The notes below the pieces were generated by a model, which was given only the letters and a program-made list of their open reading frames with translations, was not told where the DNA came from and made no database searches. A stretch of DNA of 15,610 nucleotides from DAIUCA01 sp964613675 (GTDB lineage Bacteria; Pseudomonadota; Gammaproteobacteria; Competibacterales; Competibacteraceae), in NCBI GenBank assembly GCA_964613675.1, contig CAZTIH010000057.1, forward strand, positions 1 through 15,610, given 5' to 3'. The position numbers were made by a program, and so were the translations under genes. Positions 1-7,019 of the stretch are shown one piece after another; position 1 is the stretch's first letter; the number at the start of each line of letters is the position of its first letter.

Positions 1-52
1 GCGAGGTTAAATTGGTATTGGGGTCTTGTTTCAAAACGGCTTCTTCACTCAT
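1..52 (-). CDS. pstB: Phosphate ABC transporter ATP-binding protein PstB, N-terminal fragment
   Basis: Only the first 17 codons are inside the window, reading MSEEAVLKQDPNTNLTS. The ATG is the complement of 50-52, and a GAGAG ribosome binding site precedes it by a few bases. No ATPase motif is visible yet. The identity rests on position: the gene starts 13 bases after the pstA stop codon, where PstB, the cytoplasmic ATPase of the high-affinity phosphate importer, is expected in a pstSCAB operon. The identification is inferred from context and would fail if the next residues lacked a Walker A motif. Confidence 0.85.
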   Translation of the reverse strand, partial: MSEEAVLKQDPNTNLTS

Positions 53-65
53 CTCAACTCTCTCG

Positions 66-1390
66 TTACCACTTACGCTCAAAGCGCTTGCGCAAAATGA
101 CCGCCAACGCATTCATCGAAATTAAAAAAACCAATAACACCAGAATCGCTGCGGAGGTCCGCGAGACAAACGCACGTTCGGGTAAATCGGACCACATGTA
201 AATCTGTACCGGGATCACCGTCGCCGAACTCAAAAACCCATTCGGTACATCGACGATAAACGCCACCATCCCAATCATCAGCAATGGCGCGGTTTCGCCC
301 AATGCCTGCGCCATCCCGATAATCGTCCCGGTCATAATGCCTGGCATCGCTAAAGGAAGCGTGTGGTGAAAAATGGTCTGCATCTTCGACGCGCCCATGC
401 CCAGTGCAGCCTCGCGAATCGACGGAGGCACCGACTTCAACGACGCCCGTGCTGAAATAATGATGGTCGGCAAAGTCATCAGCGACAGCACAATCCCCCC
501 GACGACCGGCGTCGAACGCGGGATACCAAAGAAATTGATGAAAATCGCCAGTCCCAGTAACCCAAACACGATGGACGGAACCGCAGCGAGNNNNNNNNNN
601 TGTTGATGTTGATCTCGATGATGTCGGTGAGCGTGTTTTTGGGGGCAAACTCTTCCAGATAAACCGCCGCCGCCACGCCAATGGGGAAGGCCAAGGCTAA
701 GGTGACCAGCAACGTCAACGCCGATCCCACCACCGCGCCCCAAATACCGGCCTGTTCGGGGTGACGGGAGTTGCCTGTGCTCAACAATGTCCAGTTAAAC
801 CCTGTTCTCACCTTTCCGTCCGCCACTAATTTATCTACCCAACGGATTTCTAAATCGTTGATGGCGCGGTTTGCTTCGGGAAGCGTGCGATCAATTAACC
901 CCTTGACCAGACTATCCACGCGGTTGTGGGTCAGGACTGATACCATTTCGGTTTGTCCGACGAGTTCGGGGTTTTTGAGCATACGATCCATCAACTGAAA
1001 ACCCGCTCCATTGCTCAACAGTCCCATCAACTGACGCCGTTCAGTGCGACTCAGCTCAACGGGCTGCCCATCATCGGAAATGGCCTTACTCATGGCCAGG
1101 CGCAACACGGCGTCAAAATCCGCACCGCGAATTCGTTGCTCATTCACTTCCCCTTGAGAGGTGCCGAACAACAATTCGGGGTCATAGGTGACTTCTAGCG
1201 TTGCGCGTGTTTCTAAGAAAGCGGGAATTGCCCCCGTAATGATGCTGGAAAACAAAAACACCAAAAACGAAAGACCAATGGCGATAGCGACAATCCCAAA
1301 GGTTTGAAACCGTTTTTCGGCCGCATGACGACGTTTGAGACCCGCCCGTACTCTTTCCGTACTGGATGTGGATGAAGCTAACTCACTCAT
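66..1390 (-). CDS. pstA: Phosphate ABC transporter permease PstA (large form), interrupted by an assembly gap
   Basis: Membrane permease of the PstSCAB phosphate importer. The N-terminal part (ATG at 1390) has a basic cytoplasmic stretch, one membrane segment at about residues 30-55, and a periplasmic insertion of about 150 residues before the canonical permease domain starts near residue 215. The distal part shows the coupling (EAA-type) loop REAALGMGASKMQTIFHHTL followed by GTIIGMAQALGETAPLLMIG and the C-terminus RKRFERKW. Ten N at 591-600 put the two halves in different frames. The flanks read EININ and LAAVPSIVFG, which in PstA are joined by a single Asn, so the true gap is probably two bases and the protein about 438 residues. 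The ATG overlaps the pstC stop by 8 bases (ATGAGTGA), which suggests translational coupling. E. coli PstA is about 296 residues; the longer form is common in gammaproteobacteria. Confidence 0.96.
591..600. other. Assembly gap (10 N) inside pstA
   Basis: A run of exactly ten N breaks the pstA frame: codons start at positions congruent to 1 modulo 3 on the right and 2 modulo 3 on the left. The conserved PstA segment NINNLAAVPS needs only two more bases (AAY for Asn) between the flanks. The N run is therefore best read as scaffold padding, not as a real 10-base gap or a broken gene. The flanks share no overlapping end sequence. Confidence 0.9.
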
Positions 1391-2825
1391 ATTGCTCCCG
1401 ATACCGCTTCACGATGTTTAAGGCAATGATGTTCAACGTTAAGGTGACGGCAAAAAGCGTGAGGCCCAATGCAAATGCGGCAAGGGTTTTCGGACTATCA
1501 AACTCTTGGTCGCCAATGAGCAGGGTGACGATTTGCACGGTGACCGTCGTGACAGTTTCAAGAGGGTTGAGCGTGAGGTTGGCGGCTAAACCCGCTGCCA
1601 TCACCACAATCATGGTTTCTCCCAACGCCCGCGAAACGGCTAATAAAATACTGCCCACAATGCCCGGTAACGCCGCCGGCAAAATGACGCGCTTAATCGT
1701 TTCCGATTTCGTTGCACCTAAACCATAGGAACCATCGCGCATGGCTTGGGGCACGGCATGGATCACGTCATCCGACAGCGAAGAGACGAAGGGAATAATC
1801 ATCATCCCCATCACTAACCCCGCCGCTAAGGCCGATTCGGAAGACACGGGAATTCCCATCGACTCCCCCGTTGCCCGCATGAACGGTGCCATGGTGATTG
1901 CCGCAAAGAAGCCGTACACCACCGTGGGAACCCCAGCGAGAATCTCCAACACTGGCTTAATGTAGGCCCGTGCCTGATGCGAAGCGTACTCAGACAGATA
2001 AATCGCGGTCATCAACCCCACCGGCACAGCAACGGCCATAGCAATCGCCGAAATGAGCAAGGTCCCAACGATTAGAGGAATAGCCCCAAATGCCCCCGAT
2101 GCGCCCTCTTGATCGGCCCGTAAAGCAATCTGCGGACTCCACTGGGTTCCCGTTAGGAAGTCGATAATCGACACAAAACTAAAAAACCGCATGGATTCAA
2201 AGACCACCGAGAACACAATTCCGACCGTCGTCAAAATGGCAATCGTCGAACTCAACAAGAGAAAGGCCATCACCACATTTTCGACTTGATTGCGTGCTCG
2301 TAAACGCGGTGCAATCCGTTGACGCGCAAACAAGGTTCCGCCAATCGCGACCAGCAACACCAATAACCAGGTCATGATCGTCGAGAGGTTCTGATAACCC
2401 TGATAATTAGTCGCTGCCACTTCAACCGCCCGCTGAATGACACAACGGCGCTCGCCAAAAGCGGCACTCGTTTCATCCCGACAATCGGCTTGCAGCATCA
2501 GCGTCTGGCCCCGCAACACATTGCGTAAGTTGCTGCGTTGCAAACTGTATTCGTCATCGGAAAGCTGGACTTCGTTGGTACGGAGTTCGTTTAGCTCCCC
2601 CGTACTCAATCCCATCAGCACCGTCCCCTGAATCAGCAGCCAAAATACCAGCAACGCAATAGAGGGAATCGCACACCATAAGGCAGTGTAAAACCCATGA
2701 TAGCTGGGCAACGAGTGCAATTGACTCGCTTTTCCGCCTACGAGCGATAGGGACTGTTGCCGCCCAAGGACATAACCTGCGACGGTCAATGCGATCAAAA
2801 TCAAAAACAATAATTGAGGTGTCAT
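1383..2825 (-). CDS. pstC: Phosphate ABC transporter permease PstC (large form)
   Basis: 480-residue inner-membrane permease that pairs with PstA. It has an N-terminal membrane segment at about residues 2-21, a second at about 48-68, a periplasmic loop of roughly 80 residues containing two cysteines (CRDETSAAFGERRC), a third segment near 150-170, and then the canonical permease core. The core contains EILAGVPTVVYGFFAAI and the coupling loop YGLGATKSETIKRVILPAAL followed by VSRALGETMIVVMAAG, as expected for PstC. The E. coli protein is about 319 residues; the N-terminal extension is usual in larger gammaproteobacterial PstC. The start ATG has only a weak purine-rich upstream stretch (AAAAGACG). 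An intrinsic terminator lies in the 58-base spacer after pstS, so expression probably depends on read-through. The stop codon overlaps the pstA start. Confidence 0.97.
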   Translation of the reverse strand: MTPQLLFLILIALTVAGYVLGRQQSLSLVGGKASQLHSLPSYHGFYTALWCAIPSIALLVFWLLIQGTVLMGLSTGELNELRTNEVQLSDDEYSLQRSNLRNVLRGQTLMLQADCRDETSAAFGERRCVIQRAVEVAATNYQGYQNLSTIMTWLLVLLVAIGGTLFARQRIAPRLRARNQVENVVMAFLLLSSTIAILTTVGIVFSVVFESMRFFSFVSIIDFLTGTQWSPQIALRADQEGASGAFGAIPLIVGTLLISAIAMAVAVPVGLMTAIYLSEYASHQARAYIKPVLEILAGVPTVVYGFFAAITMAPFMRATGESMGIPVSSESALAAGLVMGMMIIPFVSSLSDDVIHAVPQAMRDGSYGLGATKSETIKRVILPAALPGIVGSILLAVSRALGETMIVVMAAGLAANLTLNPLETVTTVTVQIVTLLIGDQEFDSPKTLAAFALGLTLFAVTLTLNIIALNIVKRYREQYE

Positions 2826-2838
2826 CGTCTTTTATACG

Positions 2839-2862
2839 AAAAAGCCCCTGAACAATAGGGGC
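2839..2862 (-). terminator. Intrinsic terminator or attenuator between pstS and pstC
   Basis: On the minus strand GCCCCT, a 7-base loop ATTGTTC, then AGGGGC is followed at once by TTTTT. This is the classical rho-independent shape, with a 6-bp GC-rich stem. It lies 21 bases after the pstS stop and 13 bases before the pstC ATG. Because pstC has no other visible promoter, partial termination here would leave pstS mRNA in excess over pstCAB, matching the need for more binding protein than membrane complex. Confidence 0.82.
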
Positions 2863-2883
2863 CATATTTTCTTTAGCTATGAG

Positions 2884-3906
2884 TTACAGGCTGCCGAGCA
2901 CTCTCGCGGACATTTCGCGGTGAGTGGCGGCGGGTAAAGGAACCAAACCATGTTCGGTCAGGTAACCATCGTCACCACTGGCGCGGGGGCTAACAAACTC
3001 TTCGACGAACTCTCTCAAGCCCGGAATCACGCCAACATGCTGTTTTTTCACATAAATAAACAACGGACGCGACATGGGATAACGGCCATCGGCGATGTTG
3101 TCGATGGTGGCTTGAACTCCGTTGATGCGTACGGTTTGGATGGTGTCTTTGTTCTCTTCATAGAAGCTGTAGCCAAAGATCCCTAGCGCAGAAGGCGTGA
3201 CCCGCAGTTTTTGCACGATCAGGTTGTCGTTTTCACCTGCTTCGATGAACTTGCCATCTTCGCGCAGTGAGCGGCATACGCGACGCTCGTCGTCTCGGCT
3301 TAATTCGATACCTGCACGCTTCATGGCATCTTTACAGCCGGGTTCCATCACCAATTCGACGAAGGAATCACGGGTACCGGAGGTGGGGGGAGGCCCCAGC
3401 ACTTCAATAATGGCGGAGGGCAAGCTGCGATCCAGGCTGTTCCAACGCTCATAGGGGTTAGCAATCAAGCCACCGCCTGAGGGGTTGGGAACCTCTTTAG
3501 CCAACGACAAGAAAATCTGTTCTTTGGTGAGATCGAAGACGGCACTTTCTACCGAGTTCGCTAACACCAAGCCGTCAAAGCCAATCATCACTTCAACAGG
3601 ATCAACCACGCCATTTTGGGCACACAGCTCACGTTCCCCATCAACGATGGCACGAGACGCATTGGAAATATCAGGATGTTGGGCACCAACGCCGCCACAG
3701 AACACGCGGAAACCACCGCCCGTTCCCAATGATTCCACGGTGGGGGTATTGAATCCCGAAGCACGACCGAAGCGTTCCGCCACCGTGGTGCTGAACGGGA
3801 ATACGGTGGAAGACCCTACGATGGTGATCGTATCACGGGCTTGGGCAACGCCTGACACCAACGCTGCTGAGACCGCAAGAGAGAGGGCAAATGCTTGTTT
3901 TAACAT
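2884..3906 (-). CDS. pstS: Phosphate-binding periplasmic protein PstS
   Basis: 340-residue substrate-binding protein of the phosphate importer. Residues 1-23 form a signal peptide ending AQA before RDTITIVGSSTVFPFS. Phosphate-binding motifs of the PstS family are visible: GSSTVFPFS near residue 31, SLGTGGGF near 60, and SGTRDSF in the middle of the protein, where Ser, Arg and Asp contact phosphate in the family. The C-terminal half carries the familiar LGIFGYSFY and YPMSRPLFIYVKK segments. GGAGA lies 7 bases before the ATG, so the start is secure. It heads the pstSCAB operon, with a candidate Pho box at 3980-3997. It belongs to the longer proteobacterial PstS-like group (about 340 residues) with several cysteines in the mature part, not to the compact E. 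coli-type protein. Confidence 0.97.
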   Translation of the reverse strand: MLKQAFALSLAVSAALVSGVAQARDTITIVGSSTVFPFSTTVAERFGRASGFNTPTVESLGTGGGFRVFCGGVGAQHPDISNASRAIVDGERELCAQNGVVDPVEVMIGFDGLVLANSVESAVFDLTKEQIFLSLAKEVPNPSGGGLIANPYERWNSLDRSLPSAIIEVLGPPPTSGTRDSFVELVMEPGCKDAMKRAGIELSRDDERRVCRSLREDGKFIEAGENDNLIVQKLRVTPSALGIFGYSFYEENKDTIQTVRINGVQATIDNIADGRYPMSRPLFIYVKKQHVGVIPGLREFVEEFVSPRASGDDGYLTEHGLVPLPAATHREMSARVLGSL

Positions 3907-3979
3907 GGGAAAATCTCCGAAAGTGATGCGAGTTGGCCAGTAACTTTGACCAACCTGCTGAATAAGTTATTGGGTTGAA

Positions 3980-3997
3980 GTTTCAGTTGTGTGACGA
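3980..3997 (-). promoter_or_regulatory. Candidate Pho box upstream of pstS
   Basis: The minus-strand 18-mer TCGTCACACAACTGAAAC matches the E. coli PhoB consensus CTGTCATAWAWCTGTMAY at 13 of 18 positions, with the two half-sites spaced 11 bases. It lies 74 bases before the pstS ATG, a normal distance. No convincing -10 element follows. The match was counted by eye and the consensus is from another species, so the call is tentative; the gene behind it is a classic PhoB target. Confidence 0.4.
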
Positions 3998-4045
3998 AAT
4001 CGGCGCACTGTATGGCAGTCTTGTGAATTTCCTTGCGCGCCGATT
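3998..4045. repeat. 9-bp inverted repeat between the phosphatase gene and pstS
   Basis: The plus-strand arms AATCGGCGC (3998-4006) and GCGCCGATT (4037-4045) are perfect complements separated by 30 bases. It sits between the stop of the metallophosphatase gene and pstS and directly abuts the candidate Pho box. No T-run follows on either strand, so it is not an obvious intrinsic terminator. One or two such repeats are expected by chance in a window this size. Confidence 0.5.
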
Positions 4046-4076
4046 CAAAACGTTGTTAAGCAGATCTGATGAACGA

Positions 4077-6896
4077 CTAGGGCAACTCGTAAAACTGCAC
4101 AATACCCAACCCGGGCGGCACATCTCTCACGGGCGAAACCACGGTGGTGTACAGCCCTGGCCCTAAATCAAGCACTAAACCCGCCTCTAAGGGATTCTGT
4201 GGCGCAATTCCCCGTGCAGCAAAAATATCGCGACTTGGCCCTTCAGCCCAATTGTTGTTGGCCCCTATCGGAAGCACACCGCCCCCCGTAAGTTGGAAGA
4301 GCGCCATCTGCGGGTCGCGCAATGGAAGCTGAGTGCCAATGATGCCCAAAGAGGGTCCAAGCGCCGTCGTTGCCAAGGTATTCAACCCGCTACCCCCTAA
4401 AAACACGCCAGCAATCAGATTGCTTTCCGCATTCCCAATAGGCGCCCGTGCTGAAATACCGGCTAAACGGGTCGTGTCGTCGTTGGTATTGAGGTCATAG
4501 ATTTCGAGCAAGGTGATACCCGCAGAAATTCCATTGATCCCCGAACCGGCCACGCTCAACGTGTAAGTCCCGGGCATCAGATCCCGAACCAAACCGGCTT
4601 CTAACGGATTACTCGGAGCACGCCCTAACGCCGTCAACACACCTGCATTCATGTCGGTCTGCCAGTTGTCGTTGGTCGCGACCACTTCGCTCCGATTGTT
4701 GGGTAAAAGCTGCGTTAACGTGATGCGTGGATCGCTAATCGGATTGGGCACGACCCCCGCCAATGAAGGCCCTTTTGCCGTCATCATGATCCGCTTCATG
4801 CTGGGCCCTTCGATGATAAAGCCCCCAAAGAGTTGGGCATCGCCCTCACTCACAAATCCCCGCGCCGATAAGGCCAAAATCTGCGAACGGCTACGGTTTA
4901 CGGTATCGCTACGGAAGGCAAGGTTTTGCAACCGCGTGTCGAGCGCAACGGGCGTGTCGGCCTGCATAAACGGTCGGTTTGACGAAAAATTGTCCCGCAA
5001 ATAACGGGCTAACGCATCCTGTTCACCGCCAAAGGTATCGAATTGCGGCGTTGTGGTGGTCCCTAAATCACGACGATCAAGGCCAGGAAAACTGGGGAAG
5101 GGATAGCTATCGCCGCCCGCTGCCAAGAAATTTAAGGTCACCGCACGGAAGGTACGATTGGGATCGCCCACCACTCGACCATCTGCCACCACAATATCGG
5201 GGGCGCCACCTGGCAATGCACCATTGCTATCAAACACGCGCAACGAACGAACCCGTTGTCCCACCGGACGGGTCAAATCGAAGCTGAAAGCAAATCCGCC
5301 AATTTGGGGGAATCGTCCGGGCGTTGCAGATCCTCCCGAACCGGCCACGCTGTGTTCCGCGACCACTTTTAGCTGCTCGGCGGTTAACGTGATTAAAGAG
5401 AGCAAGTTATTGAAACGCAAAGCATTTTCAATATCGAATTGGGAAACATCCCCAGTTTGCTTACCGGCAACAGGAACGGCTTCGGGGGGCAAGTAAACGA
5501 ACTCATCGGGATTGGTTGACCCTCCAGGCGCAGTCACAATCCCAATTTGGTCGCGAATCCCCCCGCNNNNNNNNNNCCCCCCGCCGTTTTTCAGAGAAAG
5601 GGTGACAGCAGGCTCGACGGATTGGGCAAGATACAAATTGGCATCGGCGGTGAGGTTACCTAAGTTGGTTTCTTCGGTCCGCACGCCGCCAAAGCGGTCG
5701 CCCGCACTCCGACGACCATTCAAGTACACCGTTGTACGCCCAAAAATATTGCTTTCACGCGCCACTAACACCCGCTCAACAGCCTGAGTTAAAGCCACGA
5801 CTTGGGGATTGGCATCCCGTGCGACGCTCGCACCCACCGCAGCTAACCCCGCTTCATCCGTAGCATAGGCCCCACTCGTCGCTGGGGTGATGGAGGCAGG
5901 AATTAACACGCCGTTGGCGTCAAAATCGGCGATCATGCGACAGACGTAACGGTAATTACTCGCGCAATTCAAGAGCACTAACGGTTGGCCACTGGCGTTA
6001 GTGTAGGTTTCGGGATACGGCCCAATAGCGTTGTCCCCTGTGCGCAACGGACGGTTGTCGTTGGCATTCACGCTGTGGTTGCCCCCTGCGATGATCACAT
6101 CCACATTGCGCATTTTAGTCGCCAAATCCCGTTCAATCGCGATTTGCTGCATGTGAGTGACGAGGATGATTTTGTTGACGCCCATCCCCGTTAAAGCATC
6201 CACTGATTTTTGGATTTCTGCCGCTAATGCCGTGTTATCTGCGTTCGGTGCGGGTAAAATCCCGATATTGGGGCCAGGACTAGAAATTCTCGCCAAAGTA
6301 GGAGTAGTTGCGCCAACAACGCCGATTCGCTGACCACCAACCGTGAAAGTCACATATTTGGCAATCGAATTGGGTAAATTGCTACCATCCTGACCATCGG
6401 GAACGACTAAGGGAGAAAGGCTCGAATCACGACTAAAGTCGAGGTTAGCACTCAAGTAAGGAAACTGTGCCCCAACATAAGTATTTCCGTCACGGGTTTG
6501 CCTTCCCAATAAGCTAGCGACAACTGCCGGCCCCAAATCGAATTCGTGATTCCCGAAGGCAATCGCATCAAATCCAAGGGCATTTTGGATCAAAATATCG
6601 GCACGCCCCTGTCCCGTCACCCCAAGTAAGGGCCGTAAGGAAGGATCATCGCTGGCCGCAAAAAATGGACCGGGAATGTACGAATCCCCCGAACCTAAGG
6701 TAAGCGTGGGCAAATTGGGAAATTCTTGGCGCAATCGCGTCAGAATGGCGGAAAACCGCGGTGCATCCTGAATGGCAGGCGCCCCCGCTTCTTGGTCACC
6801 GGCATGTAAAATTTGCAGCGTAAAATTTTGCGCGAAAGCGGGTGTCGCCACCAAAAACGGCAACGCGCAGGTCACGGAACGTAGCCATAAACGCAT
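4077..6896 (-). CDS. Secreted bifunctional metallophosphatase/5'-nucleotidase with C-terminal surface repeats
   Basis: Probably releases phosphate from nucleotides or other phosphomonoesters outside the cytoplasm. I chose Met at 6896 because MRLWLRSVTCALPFLVATPAFA then reads as a complete signal peptide; an in-frame GTG at 6908 (after GGGG) and ATG at 6950 are alternatives. Numbered from 6896 (939 residues): metallophosphatase domain at about 30-380 with LHAGDQEAG (D34, E36), GSGDSY (D71), GNHEFD (N116, H117, D120), THMQ (H248) and GGNHS (H274); 5'-nucleotidase C-terminal domain at about 410-620 with NGGGIR and FLAAGGDSYPF; then two related repeats of about 130 residues (about 678-800 and 810-939), each with GPSL, NNW or NDNW, NPLEAGLV and a closing IYDL or FYEL. 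These resemble repeats seen in bacterial surface proteins. Compared with UshA, two metal-site-1 ligands differ (His to E36, Gln to V276). Ten N at 5567-5576 interrupt it. The Pho-box region upstream and pstS downstream suit a phosphate-starvation role. Confidence 0.93.
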   Translation of the reverse strand: MRLWLRSVTCALPFLVATPAFAQNFTLQILHAGDQEAGAPAIQDAPRFSAILTRLRQEFPNLPTLTLGSGDSYIPGPFFAASDDPSLRPLLGVTGQGRADILIQNALGFDAIAFGNHEFDLGPAVVASLLGRQTRDGNTYVGAQFPYLSANLDFSRDSSLSPLVVPDGQDGSNLPNSIAKYVTFTVGGQRIGVVGATTPTLARISSPGPNIGILPAPNADNTALAAEIQKSVDALTGMGVNKIILVTHMQQIAIERDLATKMRNVDVIIAGGNHSVNANDNRPLRTGDNAIGPYPETYTNASGQPLVLLNCASNYRYVCRMIADFDANGVLIPASITPATSGAYATDEAGLAAVGASVARDANPQVVALTQAVERVLVARESNIFGRTTVYLNGRRSAGDRFGGVRTEETNLGNLTADANLYLAQSVEPAVTLSLKNGGGXXXXGGIRDQIGIVTAPGGSTNPDEFVYLPPEAVPVAGKQTGDVSQFDIENALRFNNLLSLITLTAEQLKVVAEHSVAGSGGSATPGRFPQIGGFAFSFDLTRPVGQRVRSLRVFDSNGALPGGAPDIVVADGRVVGDPNRTFRAVTLNFLAAGGDSYPFPSFPGLDRRDLGTTTTPQFDTFGGEQDALARYLRDNFSSNRPFMQADTPVALDTRLQNLAFRSDTVNRSRSQILALSARGFVSEGDAQLFGGFIIEGPSMKRIMMTAKGPSLAGVVPNPISDPRITLTQLLPNNRSEVVATNDNWQTDMNAGVLTALGRAPSNPLEAGLVRDLMPGTYTLSVAGSGINGISAGITLLEIYDLNTNDDTTRLAGISARAPIGNAESNLIAGVFLGGSGLNTLATTALGPSLGIIGTQLPLRDPQMALFQLTGGGVLPIGANNNWAEGPSRDIFAARGIAPQNPLEAGLVLDLGPGLYTTVVSPVRDVPPGLGIVQFYELP
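5567..5576. other. Assembly gap (10 N) inside the metallophosphatase gene; flanks overlap by 8 bases
   Basis: The left flank ends CCCCCCGC and the right flank begins with the same CCCCCCGC. Merging the two copies gives, on the coding strand, AAC GGC GGG GGG ATT CGC, the conserved NGGGIR motif of the 5'-nucleotidase C-terminal domain. The padding therefore hides an unmerged overlap, not missing sequence; the real gene is 18 bases (six codons) shorter than it appears here. Confidence 0.9.
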
Positions 6897-6983
6897 AGAT
6901 TGGTTCACGAGAATTATCCCCATCGGTTGGCAGAGGTTAAAAAACGCCATGAAAGCGTCTTCAAATAACCCTAGTGCCTTTTG

Positions 6984-7012
6984 GTTGCGATTCTGTGACA
7001 GTTTTTGCAGAA
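6984..7012 (-). promoter_or_regulatory. Candidate double Pho box upstream of the secreted metallophosphatase
   Basis: On the minus strand, three 7-base units at 11-base pitch read TTCTGCA, CTGTCAC and TCGCAAC, with A-rich linkers AAAA and AGAA. The central unit is a perfect CTGTMAY half-site. Each overlapping 18-mer matches the PhoB consensus CTGTCATAWAWCTGTMAY at 13 of 18 positions by eye. A weak -10 (TAGGGT, 6968-6973) lies 10 bases beyond. It begins just after the stop codon of the upstream DUF1045 gene and would give the phosphatase its own phosphate-starvation promoter. Confidence 0.5.
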
Positions 7013-7019
7013 AACCGCC

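Noticed and set aside
66..1390. pstA as a frameshifted pseudogene
   Set aside because: The only disruption coincides with the N run, and the conserved motif is restored by two bases.
2554..2865. A minus-strand frame whose start overlaps the pstS-pstC terminator
   Set aside because: It overlaps the PstC N-terminus in another frame and its first codons are the terminator hairpin; no homology recognised.
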